64,000 nt of DNA. Origin: Fragum whitleyi (taxonomy: Eukaryota > Mollusca > Bivalvia > Cardiida > Cardiidae). A program made the position numbers and the translations under genes. The stretch is taken from contig OX411558.1 of assembly GCA_948146395.1 (NCBI GenBank), forward strand, positions 39,327,617 through 39,391,616, in the 5' to 3' direction. Positions 10,341 through 21,721 of the stretch are shown one piece after another. Each line of letters opens with the position of its first letter. The stretch's first letter is position 1. The notes below the pieces were generated by a model. It worked only from the letters and a program-made list of their open reading frames with translations. It did no database searches and was not told the origin of the DNA.

Positions 10341-12650
10341 ATACTATAAATGCATTCTCCCTCAGGGAACACGTGAAATCGCCAACTATACTATTTATAT
10401 CTTTGGTTTCTGACCATTCGATTGAATCTAGCAGCACTCTATGATTATTCATGAGTTGTTCTAAAAATAGATAGCTCTTACTGCTATCCTATATCAGTTT
10501 ATCTTATGTTTTTGTCGGTTTATTTGTTGTTGAATAATTTTTCTTCATACTCAAATTTGAATTTATTGAAAATAGGATTGGAGCGTGATCAGAGTGCTCA
10601 TTGAAATCAAATATTTCAAAATTACAAAATTATTTCTATTTGTTAACACATAGTCAACAGTAGGAACAAAAAGTAAACTTCCCACGCTCCCTATCCGAGT
10701 GCAGACGGCCATTGACCAATGACAAACAACTTAATTGACACATTTCGAGCAGACGATGTCCATTTGCATCTTCCACGTGGTCTGAATTTACGCGTGGGTT
10801 TTGACCGAGTGATAATCATAACAGAATTTTATTGGTTGTCAGCCCTACAACTGGTAAATGACCGTTCGAGAAAAAAATCAGAGTAGTAATATTGTAAGTG
10901 CTACAAATTTATTATACAGTTAACCTATTGTACGTTTCAACTCCTTTACCCAACCGAAAATCTTGTTATAAACACTGAAAATACTAACTGGTAATTACTA
11001 AAAGCGAAAATTACATCAAATTTTGTATTAGCCTCTTCTCTATTTGTCGAAAAGTAAATAGGATAAAAACAAAGTTAGTAGATTGTGACTGAAAAGGCCG
11101 TTTCTTCGGTGTTTGAAAACACATAATTTGAATTGAACACATTGCTCAGAAGATAATGGTAAAAATGTAGTGGGTCAAACAGACTGGATTTCTAGAAAAC
11201 GGTAAATATAAATGCGAACTGCTTCGCAGTCCGATTTAAAAACTACTCAATATATGCTTTTTGCGGAAACATGTCCAATCGATAATATCAAGGTATTCCA
11301 AATAATCAATTTTTTCTTTAAAAGTCACACAAGTATCATTTTTTTTAAAATGTTGATTCAAAATATGGAAACAAGCTCCGCTCAAACATGGGAAAATTTT
11401 CATTAGAATAATTTATATTCCTTCTCTTATATAGTGTAAAGACACAAACCTTTTTTTTTGCTCTAAACCCTCAATATACTTATAAGTCTATAAATAGACT
11501 TCGTGTATTTCAAAGGGTAATTTTCATTATCCTCACATGGCGAAGATTTCTGGTATCACGTCTTAACGAAATAAATAGTGATTTTGCAGAGAGAAGTTTA
11601 TAGAAATACTTAATCGAATCTTAATGAGCACTTCTTTATATCAAAGCAATTAAGAACCTAGTGGGTGTTCCTTACGAAATACACTGGTGAACGAAAGCGT
11701 TCACCGAAAAGTATAACACAAAACGCATTAATTGAATTTCTTGTTTGAATCCATTGAAATTAAGATAGAATCTAAGTTAAAAATGATTATTTCATTTTTC
11801 ATATTTTATTTTATGTATATTTTATGGTGAAAGAGAAACATAACCTCGGTGTGATTTTGGTTTTCGTTAATAACTCCAAGAAAAAATGTCAGGATAACTT
11901 TCGCTTAAATAGTTGCTTTCGAACTCTCAATCTGAGTGATTTCGTGTCCTTGCAAGAGAAAGAGTAACTCTAAACCATTGCACTACCCAATTTAAAAAAT
12001 CACATTAAGATTTAATACTTCTGAAGCCTATATTTTACACTTAATCTTAATTTGAAATATTTTAGAATACGTTATTGCACGAAGATTAGCGTCAAATAAG
12101 GATAGTAAAGTCGTTTTTGGTGCGACGTCGAATTCTACGAAAAATGTTGAAACAACTTCACAAAATCGAAATTTATGAAAAATTTAACCCGAAATTATAT
12201 CATTTCTATTTGAAAAATATGAAGATATTCATTTCGATACAAAATAAAAAAATCAGCATAGGTTACCGGACAAAATGTTGAGAAATTTCTATTTATATAC
12301 AAATATGAATTAAAAAAACTAAACGTCAAATCTTAAAAATCGCGAAATAGATAGCGTTTCAGACCTGTTTTTTCTGTTTGAATGTGCACAGAAACTAACA
12401 TAGCTCTGGCGTTCTTAGACTTTATAAATGAAATTTTTAGTAAAATCGGTCGATTTATTAATAAAATATTTGCAAATATTGATTTTGGCGGGTCGAAAAG
12501 GGATTGTCCCTTCATGTCAAATGAACGAGCTTGAAACCATTTTATTGCGTTTAAGCTAATGCCCACACTTCAAAGATAAAGCCCAGCAATTATTGTGAGA
12601 TTTTATGAAAAAAATATCTGTCCGAAGTTACCTTGATAAGTTCTATACAA
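10341..12650. other. No gene recognised
   Basis: AT-rich sequence without convincing exons, RNA genes or repeat ends that I can identify. Confidence 0.5.
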
Positions 12651-12651
12651 C

Positions 12652-13093
12652 TTACAGTTAAAAACATCGTAATTTGACACTCATTTCGAGCAAAATCATT
12701 CCAAATGATTCCCTCAGCGCTGCACCAATCCATTCCAAACGTTCACTGAAACCTTTCAAAAAACGCTCAAAAACACTAAATTGATACGATCAACGACTAC
12801 ATTCAGAAAGAAAAAATCAGTTAAAATCAAAGATTTCATTGACATACATGTAATTGACTTTTGTAAGCATATGACGTTTCGTGAAGACATAGAAAGCTAT
12901 TCATAGAACTTGTACGTATCTTTTATTAAAGGGGGGGGTTATAAATATCTTTAATTTTATTCATCTTGAATTAGCGAAATTGGATATATTTCCTTTGATT
13001 TCTCTCACAACTCGCTTAACACATACATTAAATACCATTCCAGAATAATTCCAAAATCATTCTTCTTGTCAACTTCATAATTTTATAAACTGT
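12652..13093 (-). mobile_element. TA/CAGTTA MITE, reverse orientation, decayed
   Basis: Begins CAGTTAAAAACATCG, passes through the family's CATTCCAAA and CAGCGCTGCACCAATCCATTC blocks in reverse order, has the AAAGGGGGGGG/TAGCGAAATTGG palindrome remnant near 12930-12990, and ends near CTGTTTG. Confidence 0.75.
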
Positions 13094-13122
13094 TTGCGAG
13101 TAATAACGACATTTCAGTGTGA

Positions 13123-13285
13123 TTAAGGTAGTGGAACCGCCATAGGTCCGCAACATTTGGACCACATGTTCTTTCACAATGTTAACCAAAGTGTCTCAAT
13201 GAAAATCATTAATGACATTGGTTAACTCTGTTAAAGTTCATGACTTCTGGGACGATGCTGAACTATTACGGGGTCAGTACCTTAA
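13123..13285. mobile_element. TTAA-flanked hairpin MITE, single copy
   Basis: Flanked by TTAA at 13123-13126 and 13282-13285. Ends GGTAGTGGAACC / GGGTCAGTACC; an inner inverted pair (AATGTTAACCAAAG ... TGGTTAACTC) makes the whole 155 bases fold back. A TTAA target suggests the piggyBac or Kolobok transposase class, an inference from target choice alone. Confidence 0.75.
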
Positions 13286-13420
13286 TTAGAAATATTACGA
13301 TTTCTTCCGAAGCTTTCAAACATTTTTCATCATTTTTCATTGGGAGTGGACAACCTTAACTGATTTTAACCAGAGACAATATTTATTACAAATACCCTCC
13401 TTAGCTAAGATTTTTCTTAT

Positions 13421-13748
13421 ACAGTAAACACATCGCGAAATTGACAAGATGAATGATTTAGGAATATTTTCGGAATGAAATTGAATGAGTGTTTGGAGCG
13501 AGTTTTGGGTAACATTCAAGGGAGGTAATTCAATATCGCTAATTTTCTTCAAGATGGACAAAATTAGCGATATTTACTGTTTACAAAATTAAATTATTTT
13601 AGTGAAACGCGAAATTTTATCTATCGATGTTTAATTTGAATGTAGTTATTAATATTATCATTTTAGTGATTTTGGTAGGTTTTTGATCGACTTGAGTGAG
13701 CGTTTGGAATGAATGAATGGAGCGCTGGGTGAGTCACCAGATGCTCTT
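13421..13748 (+). mobile_element. TA/CAGTTA MITE, right end lost
   Basis: Left end ACAGTAAACACATCGCG, palindrome near 13520-13575 (ATATCGCTAATTTTC...AAATTAGCGATAT), and the GAATGAATGGAGCGCTGGGTGAG block. The right inverted repeat is missing and the next copy begins at once. Confidence 0.8.
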
Positions 13749-14185
13749 TGTTAACAACATCGTGAAATTGACAGGGTGAATGATTTTGAATGATTTAGGA
13801 ATGAAATTGAATGAGTGTGTGGAGCGACTTTTGAGTGAATTTAATGGGAGGTAATCCAGTATTGCAAATTTTGTTCAGGATGAACAAAATTAGCAATATT
13901 GATTACCTCCCTTTAATAAAATATGCATACAAGTTCATTAGATAGCTCCCTATTTCTTCAATAACCTATCAGACGCTTACAATTTCAATTAAATAATGGA
14001 AATCACGATTTTTTCCTAGCTATTATAATTTTGAACGAAGTTATTGTTATATGTTTTCAGTGAGTTTGGGGCGTTTTTGAATGGTTTGAGTGAATGTGAG
14101 TGTTTGGAATAAATGAATGGAGCGCTGAGTGAGCGATTTAGAATGGTTTTGATTGAGTTAAATGTCAATTTCACGATGTAATTAA
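13749..14185 (+). mobile_element. TA/CAGTTA MITE, tandem neighbour
   Basis: Starts GTTAACAACATCGTG directly after the previous copy, has a well-preserved palindrome at 13845-13915 (GGGAGGTAATCC...GATTACCTCCC), and ends GTCAATTTCACGATG. Confidence 0.85.
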
Positions 14186-14190
14186 ATGTT

Positions 14191-14818
14191 CACTCATTGG
14201 TTGGGAGACAGATGACTTGTGTCACGCAGACTTAAGGTAGTGGGCCCGTAATAGACCCGTAACATTTCGGAACTTATGAACTTTCACAATGTTGACCGAG
14301 GTTTCCTAATGAAAATCATACACTCATTGGTGGAAGACAGATGACTCGTATCACAAAGACTTAAGGTAGTGGGCCCGTAATAGACCCGCAACATTTCGGA
14401 ACTTATGAACTTTCATAATGTTGACCGAGGTTTTCTAATGAAAATCATACACTCATTGGTGGGAGACAGATCACTTGCATCACAAAGTCTTAAGGTAGTG
14501 GACCCGTAATAGACCCGCAACATTTCGGAACTTATGAACTTTCACAATGTTGACCGAGGTTTCCTAATGAAAATCACACACTCATTGGTGGGAGACAGAT
14601 GACTTGCATCACAAAGTCTTAAGGTATTGGACCCGTAATAGACCCGCAACATTTCGGAACTAATGAACTTTCACAATGTTGACCGAGGTTTCCTAATGAA
14701 ATCATACACTCATTGGTGGGAGACAGGTGACTTGTGTCACAAAGTCTTAAGGTAGCGCAACATTTCGAAACTTATGAACTTTCACAATGTTGACCGAGGT
14801 TTCCTAATGAAAATCATT
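14191..14818 (+). repeat. Five-copy tandem array, 128-130 bp unit
   Basis: Units begin CACTCATTGG at 14191, 14321, 14450, 14579 and 14707. Each carries CTTAAGGTAGTGG (shortened in the last), ACATTTCGGAAC and GTTGACCGAGG. The unit therefore contains the left half of the TTAA hairpin MITE plus about 40 bases of flank. Confidence 0.95.
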
Positions 14819-14894
14819 AGGAAACCTCGGTTTACATTGTTTTAGTTCATGACTTCCCAAATATTGCAGAATTATTACGGGTCTACTACCTTAA
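14232..14894. mobile_element. TTAA hairpin MITE whose left half is amplified
   Basis: The array is closed at its right by one inverted half (GGAAACCTCGG ... GGGTCTACTACC-TTAA), so the whole reads as one hairpin MITE in which the left arm plus flank was copied five times while the right arm stayed single. Confidence 0.7.
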
Positions 14895-15156
14895 GGCGAA
14901 TGTCGGATTAAAGTTGAACGGGCTTTGGTTCAAACTCACAACCACATGGCTAGGAAGAAAAGACCGTAGATCAGGCATTGTTTCACAAATTCTTCGGGAT
15001 CTATCTTAGAAATATGATAATTCTTAATTAAAATTTACAGTCACAAAAACACATTCAAATGCAATACATTTTTGTCATTTGATCATTATTTTGAAATATT
15101 AATTTGAATTATTACGGTACAAAGAAGAAGGCTACTTTTGTGCAACACTTAATCAT

Positions 15157-15545
15157 TCGGTAAGTAACATGGTGAAATTCAACTCGACTAAAATCATTCC
15201 AAATCGCTCACTCACCGCTCAATTCATTCATTCTTTACATCACTCGAACCATTCAAAACTTCTAAAAAATACTATAAAGCAAAGGCTCAACAGCAACTTT
15301 CAAAACAAAAATCGATAGAAAGAATCCACGATTTCACTGACTTAATTGAATTCTATAAGCGTTTGACTGGTTCCTGAAGACATAGAAAGCTATTTATGGA
15401 ACTTATATATATATATTATCAAAGGAATGAAAAATGACCTCCCTTCAATTCCATTCAAAACTCACTCATCGCACTCGTTCTTTTTCATTCCGAAATCATT
15501 CCAAAATCATTCAGGTCGTCAATATTACGATGTTCTTAACTGTAA
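15157..15545 (-). mobile_element. TA/CAGTTA MITE, reverse orientation
   Basis: Left end GTAAGTAACATGGTG, right end ACGATGTTCTTAACTGTA; reverse-order blocks ATTCCAAATCGCTCAC and CATTCCGAAATCATTCC. The palindrome is largely deleted. Confidence 0.8.
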
Positions 15546-15764
15546 CGGACATACATACACAAAGACAAAATAATAGGAGAGGAAATAGTGGTAGACCGAT
15601 TACCATTCAACAACGTGGTATCTATAGAATTCTATTTCAAACGGAGCAGTAACTTAATTGTTTAGGTTGGATTTATTTCAGCTTCAAATTCGTTCCATAA
15701 CATTTTAAAATGGTCAATAACAAATTTTAAGAACACAATTCTATTTATATAATTTAACAGGGGT

Positions 15765-15945
15765 CCATATAAGAGGGGGTAAAGCCGGTCTAAAATCATT
15801 TGAAAATCTATGTTGTGGGTACTCATTTGAATCGTCTCGAGAGACGTTTCAAATTAGTACTAACAATATAGGATTCAAGTTAGGAATAACGAAAAATTTA
15901 AATTTCATAACCAAAATACCCCCTCTATATGTAGCTTTATATAAA
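15765..15945. repeat. Inverted-repeat element (AGAGGGGGTA ends)
   Basis: TATAAGAGGGGGTAAAG at the left and ACCCCCTCTATATG at the right, with an inner inverted pair CGTCTCGAGAGACG. A similar CGTCTCAATGAGACG hairpin occurs at 16381-16400. Confidence 0.55.
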
Positions 15946-16688
15946 AGGAAAGAAAGAAAATAAAAGTTATTTTGAAATGTTTCAAGCGGTCGTGCGAAAA
16001 CGCATTTTCATTGTTGGTAAATAAAATCAAAGCAATTAAACGTTCTGCACTAATTATTCGTAATGTACGAAACTACTGACCTAGTAAAATATTTGAATGA
16101 AATAATCACATTGTAGACCTACCCCGATGTTCCCTTTAATTTACAGAAAGAAATTTAAAAGGCTTTCTATCTGATTATGTTTGGACTTTATTTCGTCCGC
16201 CATTCTTCTTTCTCATCCTAGATACAGCCACTCTTGCTTGAGCGACATCTTTTAAGTGACCATTTTTATTAAACAACCGTTTTCACAATGCCCTTCTTTA
16301 AATCAAAATATCTTAAAAAGTAGTTTGAGATGGTTTACAAATTATCAAAAAGGAATCATAGTTTGCTAAAACTCACCAGAATCGTCTCAATGAGACGATT
16401 CTATTGAGTTTCAGCAACATAGAATTAATGAGAGTTTTGGAGTAATGTGCATATAAAATCAAAAGGTATGTTTCTTATTTGAAAACGACCGTGTATTGAG
16501 CGGCCATTTCCTTTAATGACCGCTTTTTTGATGGTCTCGTTGGTGGTCGCTTAAAACAAGTTCTTCTGTGTTTGATTCTTATTTTGCATTCGTTCTTACT
16601 CCAAACAATAATAAAAATGCTTTCTTCCTTGTGGGGTCACGTTTTAAATGACATGATTGAGCTCCATCATTACGAAATTGTGTTTTAC

Positions 16689-17112
16689 ATACAGTTAGTA
16701 ACATCGTGAAATTGACAACCATTCAAATTAAAACCATTCAAGCTTAGTGCTCCAATCATTTATTCCACAATTTCACTCCAATCTTCCAAAAACAGCCCCG
16801 AAATCGTTCAAAATCGCTTCGAAATCGTTCAAAATCGTTCAAAATGATCAACATTTCAATCAAAACGATCAAATAATTATATGATTTTATTGGCTGGTGT
16901 AGTTTTTTAAGCGTTCTGATCTGTCAGTGAAGATATAAAATCAGAAAAACACGCAGACCTTATGAAAAGGAGGTAAAACATTATTGCTTATTCGTCCGAT
17001 TGGACTATGTTTTACCTCACCTGAAAATCATTCAAAAATCGTTCATGATGCTTTTTTCAATTCTATCCAAAAATCATTCAAAATATCAGTTTCACGATGT
17101 TCTTAACTGTGT
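16689..17112 (-). mobile_element. TA/CAGTTA MITE, reverse orientation, both ends present
   Basis: TACAGTTAGTAACATCGTG at the left and CACGATGTTCTTAACTGT at the right; the central GGAGGTAAAAC...GTTTTACCTC palindrome lies at 16968-17020. Confidence 0.85.
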
Positions 17113-17580
17113 GAAAAAAGAGTATGTCATTTCTTTAAAAAAACAAAAAAAACTATAACTCAATATTCTCTGAGTCAAGAAAATCTTTATTCGAGCAGAA
17201 TCTAACCCTTTAACATATCTATTAAAACAGTCATATTTAAACAGCGACACTCTTTGTCGAGAATTCATAAACATAATTAAGATGATCAAAGAAGTTCTAA
17301 AGTAATAACTCCAAGACACCCAAAGTTTTATGAACATTTTTTCGGATAGCTCTGACAATATAATGAGCATGGCGACCCGATTTTTTCCCTTTAAAAATTG
17401 AAATTAATAGAGGAGAAAAGCCCAGCGAACTTACTTATATAAAAAAGTATTGGTCTTTATGGGACGTAAATCTGTTACTGAATATACCTTGGCGACACAA
17501 GGGGCATATTTTAGTAAACATCTTACGATCATTTTTGGCGTAAGTAAAAAACTAAATATGTTTCTGCTGTAATAACTAAA

Positions 17581-17645
17581 TATGGAATTCTGTCTTGTAA
17601 TATCTCATTTACAGCGTCATTTAACGAGATATTGCAAGGCAGAAT
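17581..17645. repeat. Short hairpin
   Basis: ATTCTGTCTTGTAATATCTC pairs with GAGATATTGCAAGGCAGAAT around a 15-18 base loop. Confidence 0.6.
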
Positions 17646-17849
17646 CTATCAGTGAATAAAACCACCAGGTACAATTTGTTATATTGCCTTGAGATTAGTT
17701 TTTTGAAAGGGTATAAAAATAATAAATTTTCCTTTTTACCAACAAAGTAGCGGCGTTTTTGATGATGTCATGAAGTAGGGCCTAGTAGCAATCTTGCCGA
17801 CATTTTAAGTCATGAAAGTCCCCTTTTATGTCTATTAATTTGCTACAAT

Positions 17850-18267
17850 TAAGAATATCATTCAATTGACAAGCTGAATGATATTGGAATAATTTTGGAA
17901 TTAAGTACAATGAGTGTGGGGAGCGAGTTTTGAGTGAAATTGACTTGAGGTAATCCATTATCACTATTTTTGTTCAAGAAGAACAAAACCAGCTCGTTTA
18001 TTTTCCTCTTCAATAAAATAAACGGATTTTTTTCATGAACCAATCAGACACTTTAAAATCTACACCAGGCAATAAAATCGTTGAATAAATTGGTCGATTT
18101 GAATTAAATTTCGATCGTCTTTGATCTGCGAAATGTTTTCTCGGGATTTCGGTGCGTTTTTGAGTGGTTCGAGTGAGTGTTCTAAATGAATGAATAGTGC
18201 GCCGAGTGAGCGATTTAGAACGTTTTTGATAAGATTGATCGATACTTTAACGATGTTACTAACTGTT
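17850..18267 (+). mobile_element. TA/CAGTTA MITE next to the innexin 5' end
   Basis: Ends in ACGATGTTACTAACTGT and includes the ACCAATCAGACACTTTAAAATC block that identifies the LINE insertion point in the copy at 3.3 kb. It stops about 25 bases before the acceptor of the relic innexin exon. Confidence 0.82.
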
Positions 18268-18292
18268 CATATTTGATCTATATCGTTTTCAG

Positions 18293-18410
18293 CTTGGACA
18301 GATTTTAGGAGGCACCAACAGTTACGCAGTTGTCACAAAATCCCGCAGTGACGCCATATTGCACGACAGAACAAGTCATCAATTGATATTGCTAAAATGT
18401 TGATTATATT
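18293..18410 (+). pseudogene. Relic duplicate of innexin exon 1
   Basis: After the acceptor GTTTTCAG the frame reads LGQILGG, then NSYAVVTKSRSD, HDR and SH. This lines up residue for residue with LDKVLGS, GSYAGVTKSRSD, ADR and SH of the true exon 130 bases downstream. Relative to that exon it has one base fewer between acceptor and LG, reaches a TGA where TM1 should be, and has no donor site or extracellular-loop cysteines. It is therefore a decayed tandem exon duplicate, not an alternative exon. Confidence 0.75.
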
Positions 18411-18422
18411 GCTTTATTTTAG

Positions 18423-18636
18423 GTTAGATAAGGTTTTAGGAAGTATCGGTAGCTATGCTGGCGTTACTAAATCTAGAAGTGACGACAATTTTGCCGACAG
18501 ATTAAGCCACCACTACACACCAGTGATATTGATTATATTCACTATATTAGTGAGTACACAACAATATACCGGACGTCAAATAGACTGCTGGTGTCCCGCT
18601 CAGTTTACAGAAGCACAGGTGGAGTACACAAAAATG
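18423..18636 (+). CDS. inx: Innexin (second copy), exon 1: N-terminus, TM1, loop 1
   Basis: Starts after the acceptor TTTATTTTAG with a single base before the first full codon and ends with donor GTGAGC after ATG (phase 0). It codes 71 residues: the N-terminal LDKVLGSIGSYAG, then DDNFADRLSHHYT (cf. the nematode DDDFVDRLHYYYT type), TM1 at about residues 32-48, and extracellular loop 1 with QIDCWCPAQF. A second cysteine sits two residues after the conserved one. The initiator Met is not in this exon unless ATG at 18397 is used without splicing; a Met codon split across the splice site (AT|G) fits best. The upstream exon is not identified. Confidence 0.88.
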
Positions 18637-18958
18637 GTGAGCTCAATTTATAATTTGCCATCAACAGTAACTCAAGAGGGCTACTGGAGTGCTTATGGAA
18701 CCCACAAATTTACTGCGATATAATTTTGAACTTATTACAGCATGTGGTAATTTCCATTCATTATCAAAATTACTTAGTAAATTAGTTAGTTCCTTTTGTT
18801 AATTAGTCGTTATTTCTTACGGGGAAAGGCCGATATAAATACGACTATGCAATAAAAAAAAGAAATGAATATTTTCTTTGCACAATTTAAGATGAAATTA
18901 TTTTACCACTGCCTCTTATTTATCAACTCTCTTTAAATTGTTGCGTAGTGCTATATAA

Positions 18959-19197
18959 ATACAGTTATTTACATCGTGAAATTGATATCCTCTCGATCAA
19001 AACCATTCTAAATTGCCCACTCAGCGTTCCATTCATTCATTTCAAACTCTCGCTCAAATCACTAAAAAATGCTCCGAAATCGTTAGAAACTATTCGAAAT
19101 CGTTCAAAACAAACAATATTTCATTGAAATTGATCCAATTAGTCCACGATATATTTTGGCTGGTGTGGATTTTAAAGCGTTTGGTTGGTATTAAGCT
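18959..19197 (-). mobile_element. TA/CAGTTA MITE in innexin intron 1, first half
   Basis: CAGTTATTTACATCGTG followed by the reverse-order family blocks up to GGCTGGTGTGGATTTTAAAGCG; it breaks off at GGTATTAAGC and resumes near 20070. Confidence 0.72.
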
Positions 19198-20069
19198 CAC
19201 GCGATAACCGCGATATTGTATATAAACACTGGATCAATCCATGTCATTGAAAACAGTGTTCATGTCACTTGGCTGTCTTTATTATACTGAAAAAACATGC
19301 AGTAGTTTATAGGAGTGGCGTAGTCGAGTGGATAAGGACGACAGAATTTTGACCAAGCGGACCGACTTCGATTCTGCATTGTGACATAAAAAATAACTTT
19401 TTCAATTTATACATTCAATGGCATATTTTTTTTAAAGAAAAATCATGTTAAATATAGTGCTAATTTTGAAAATGCTTCAAAGGCTATTTGTTTTCTTTGG
19501 ATTGAAAAGATACTATATTTACTTCACCGAGGGGATGAATATAAAGGCCAGCTTAGATAGAGCCCGAAACTGCGATTTGACTATTCGAAGATTCAAAATT
19601 TAAAAGATTTCACGCTGATAAATGGAATGCAATAGCCAAAACATTTGTAGACCAAAGGCGATTGTTTCATGATTCGATATTTTGTCGCATAGAATCGGTA
19701 AAGCTTTCTCCGAACAGTATAATCCTGTATATTTAATCCTATGATACATATCTAAAAAATAAAGAATCACGTAGAAAAGATATTTTAGCTGCGTGTATTT
19801 GATGATGTAAAAAACTTAATTTTCTCAAAAAAAAAACAATAACAAAATCTGGGGATGACAGGATACGAACCGGGAGCGTTTTGGTAACAATCTGTAAAAA
19901 GTTTATCATGCGTATCCACTGAGCCATCGCAGTCATTTACAAACGTCACAGTATTTTAAATATATTATATCAGGTTCTGTACAGGTAGTTTTCATATTCG
20001 TTAAGTAACCTGCACTACCTATAGAAAATATCGATACCACCGTCTCAATGTTAACATTATCGCGTGCAA
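19198..20069. mobile_element. TIR element inserted in a MITE (intron 1)
   Basis: Ends TTAAGCTCACGCGATAA and, inverted, AAATTGCACGCGATAATG. It separates the two halves of one MITE copy. Inside are two decayed tRNA-like stretches: 19314-19390 (+; GTGGCGTAGTCGAGTGG) and 19850-19935 (-; TGGCTCAGTGGATACG with a GGTTCGTATCC box). No transposase frame is seen. Confidence 0.55.
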
Positions 20070-20277
20070 TTTATACGTGAAGACACACAAATTGGAAAGT
20101 ACGGTGTTTATTTTATAGGGAGGTGATGAATATCGCTGATTTCGTCCAACATGGACGAAATATGCCATTTTGAATTCTCGCCCTGAAATTTCACAAAATT
20201 CTCGCTCCGTATACTCATTCGATTTCACTCCAAAATCAATCCAAATTCATTGAACTTGTCGATTTCACGATGTTCTT
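20070..20277 (-). mobile_element. TA/CAGTTA MITE in innexin intron 1, second half
   Basis: Resumes with the family's CGTGAAGACA block, then the palindrome (GGAGGTGATGAATATCGC ... ATGGACGAAAT) and the end TCGATTTCACGATGTTC. Confidence 0.72.
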
Positions 20278-20483
20278 AGTGGCAGTACTGTGCCAATACA
20301 TCAGATAAAAAAGGTTGCATCAGGGTATATACCAATTACCAATAGATCTATTCATATATCGACAGTCCATGACGGCTAGCGCTTCTACATGTAGATCAAG
20401 ATCCAATTATTCAGAGAACATGGCTAAAATATCGCACCTTTTACAACCAATAATGCATTTTCTGTAAATTCCTATCTTTGCAG

Positions 20484-20678
20484 GTGTGTTGGGTATCGAA
20501 CACATACCACATACCAATATCCGAGGAGATACCTAAGAATGTAGACGAAAGAGACGAACGGAAAATATCCTACTACCAATGGGTACCTATGATTCTACTG
20601 GCTATGGCACTTATGTTTAAAATACCAAGGATATTCTGGAAGGCCGTGTCGTCTTCAATAGGTCTTAGTATAGACAAG
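20484..20678 (+). CDS. inx: Innexin (second copy), exon 2: loop 1 end and TM2
   Basis: Acceptor ATCTTTGCAG at the left, donor GTAAAT after AAG at the right; both junctions are phase 0 and the exon codes 65 residues. It supplies the second loop-1 cysteine in VCWVSNTYHIP and the innexin hallmark YYQWVP at the start of TM2 (YQWVPMILLAMALMF), followed by the KIPRIFW cytoplasmic border. The charged linker ISEEIPKNVDERDERK lies between them. Joined with its neighbours it gives an uninterrupted innexin frame. Confidence 0.93.
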
Positions 20679-21721
20679 GTAAATTAAATTACAAATTGAA
20701 TATAGGGTTGTTATAGCAATCCTATATATCGTATTTAATTACTTAACATAAAAAAACAAATACACGAAGATTTCCAACCTGAATTCTAAAGATTCAATAA
20801 TGTTTATCTTCGGTAACTTCGGAGATGAAGTAGCAATTACAAAGAAATACATAAATAAGGTATTTATAAATATTGGATGGAAAACTTTTTCAAATGTATC
20901 ATTTTACAATTTCAATGATTGTAATTTGGATTATTTCATTGTCATTGTTAATCGACTGATTTTAATAACAATACATACTTTATTGATGACCTATACTTAA
21001 ATTAAAATCTAAATGTAAATCTATTTTCCTTCTGATTTGTTTCTCTTCAAAGAGTTTGAAGTTATCTCTAATGAAAACACGATTGCACAAAACGCATATA
21101 TATAAATTAAGAATAATACGCAATAAATTCATATGTCATCTGGTTTTCTGTGAATACAGATATCTCCGCCCATTTATTACTAGTATATGCAACGTCATCT
21201 TTAGGGGGAACGTTCATGCTTTTGACATAATATATCCCGCGTGCTAAATGACGCGCTTCGCACTCTGTGAAATTCACACAACGCCGATATCATTACTTGT
21301 TCATTAATTTTTCACGAAATAAAATGTTTTAAAGCTATTTTAGACACAGACAGGGTAATACAACAATTTCAGAATTGTTATCGTGTTATAATGGACATAA
21401 TCTAATTTTGACGTTGATATGTCAATGAATAAATTCTGACATGGGAGTAGTTATATTCAAAGCAAAAACCCCGGGCCCAGCCCTCGGATTTTACTTTTTG
21501 CATAGAACTCCTCCATCAGATTTAATTAATGAACGAATTAACGCGAGTAAATAAAATTACTTTACATAGGAAAACGAGTGTGATGAGGTTTATACAGTGT
21601 TCATTTCAAATGAAAATGATTTACATATGATGTAAAATGTAATTAAAACAGGCATTAAATTTCACAAGCAATTTAAGAAAAAAATCGCTTGAGTTTAAAG
21701 TAAAAACTCGTTTATTTTCAG

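Noticed and set aside
14191..14818. CRISPR-like array
   Set aside because: Units are contiguous and nearly identical with no unique spacers, and the context is a eukaryotic genome.
18293..18410. Functional alternative first exon of the innexin
   Set aside because: Frame is one base off relative to the true exon, a TGA interrupts TM1 and there is no donor.
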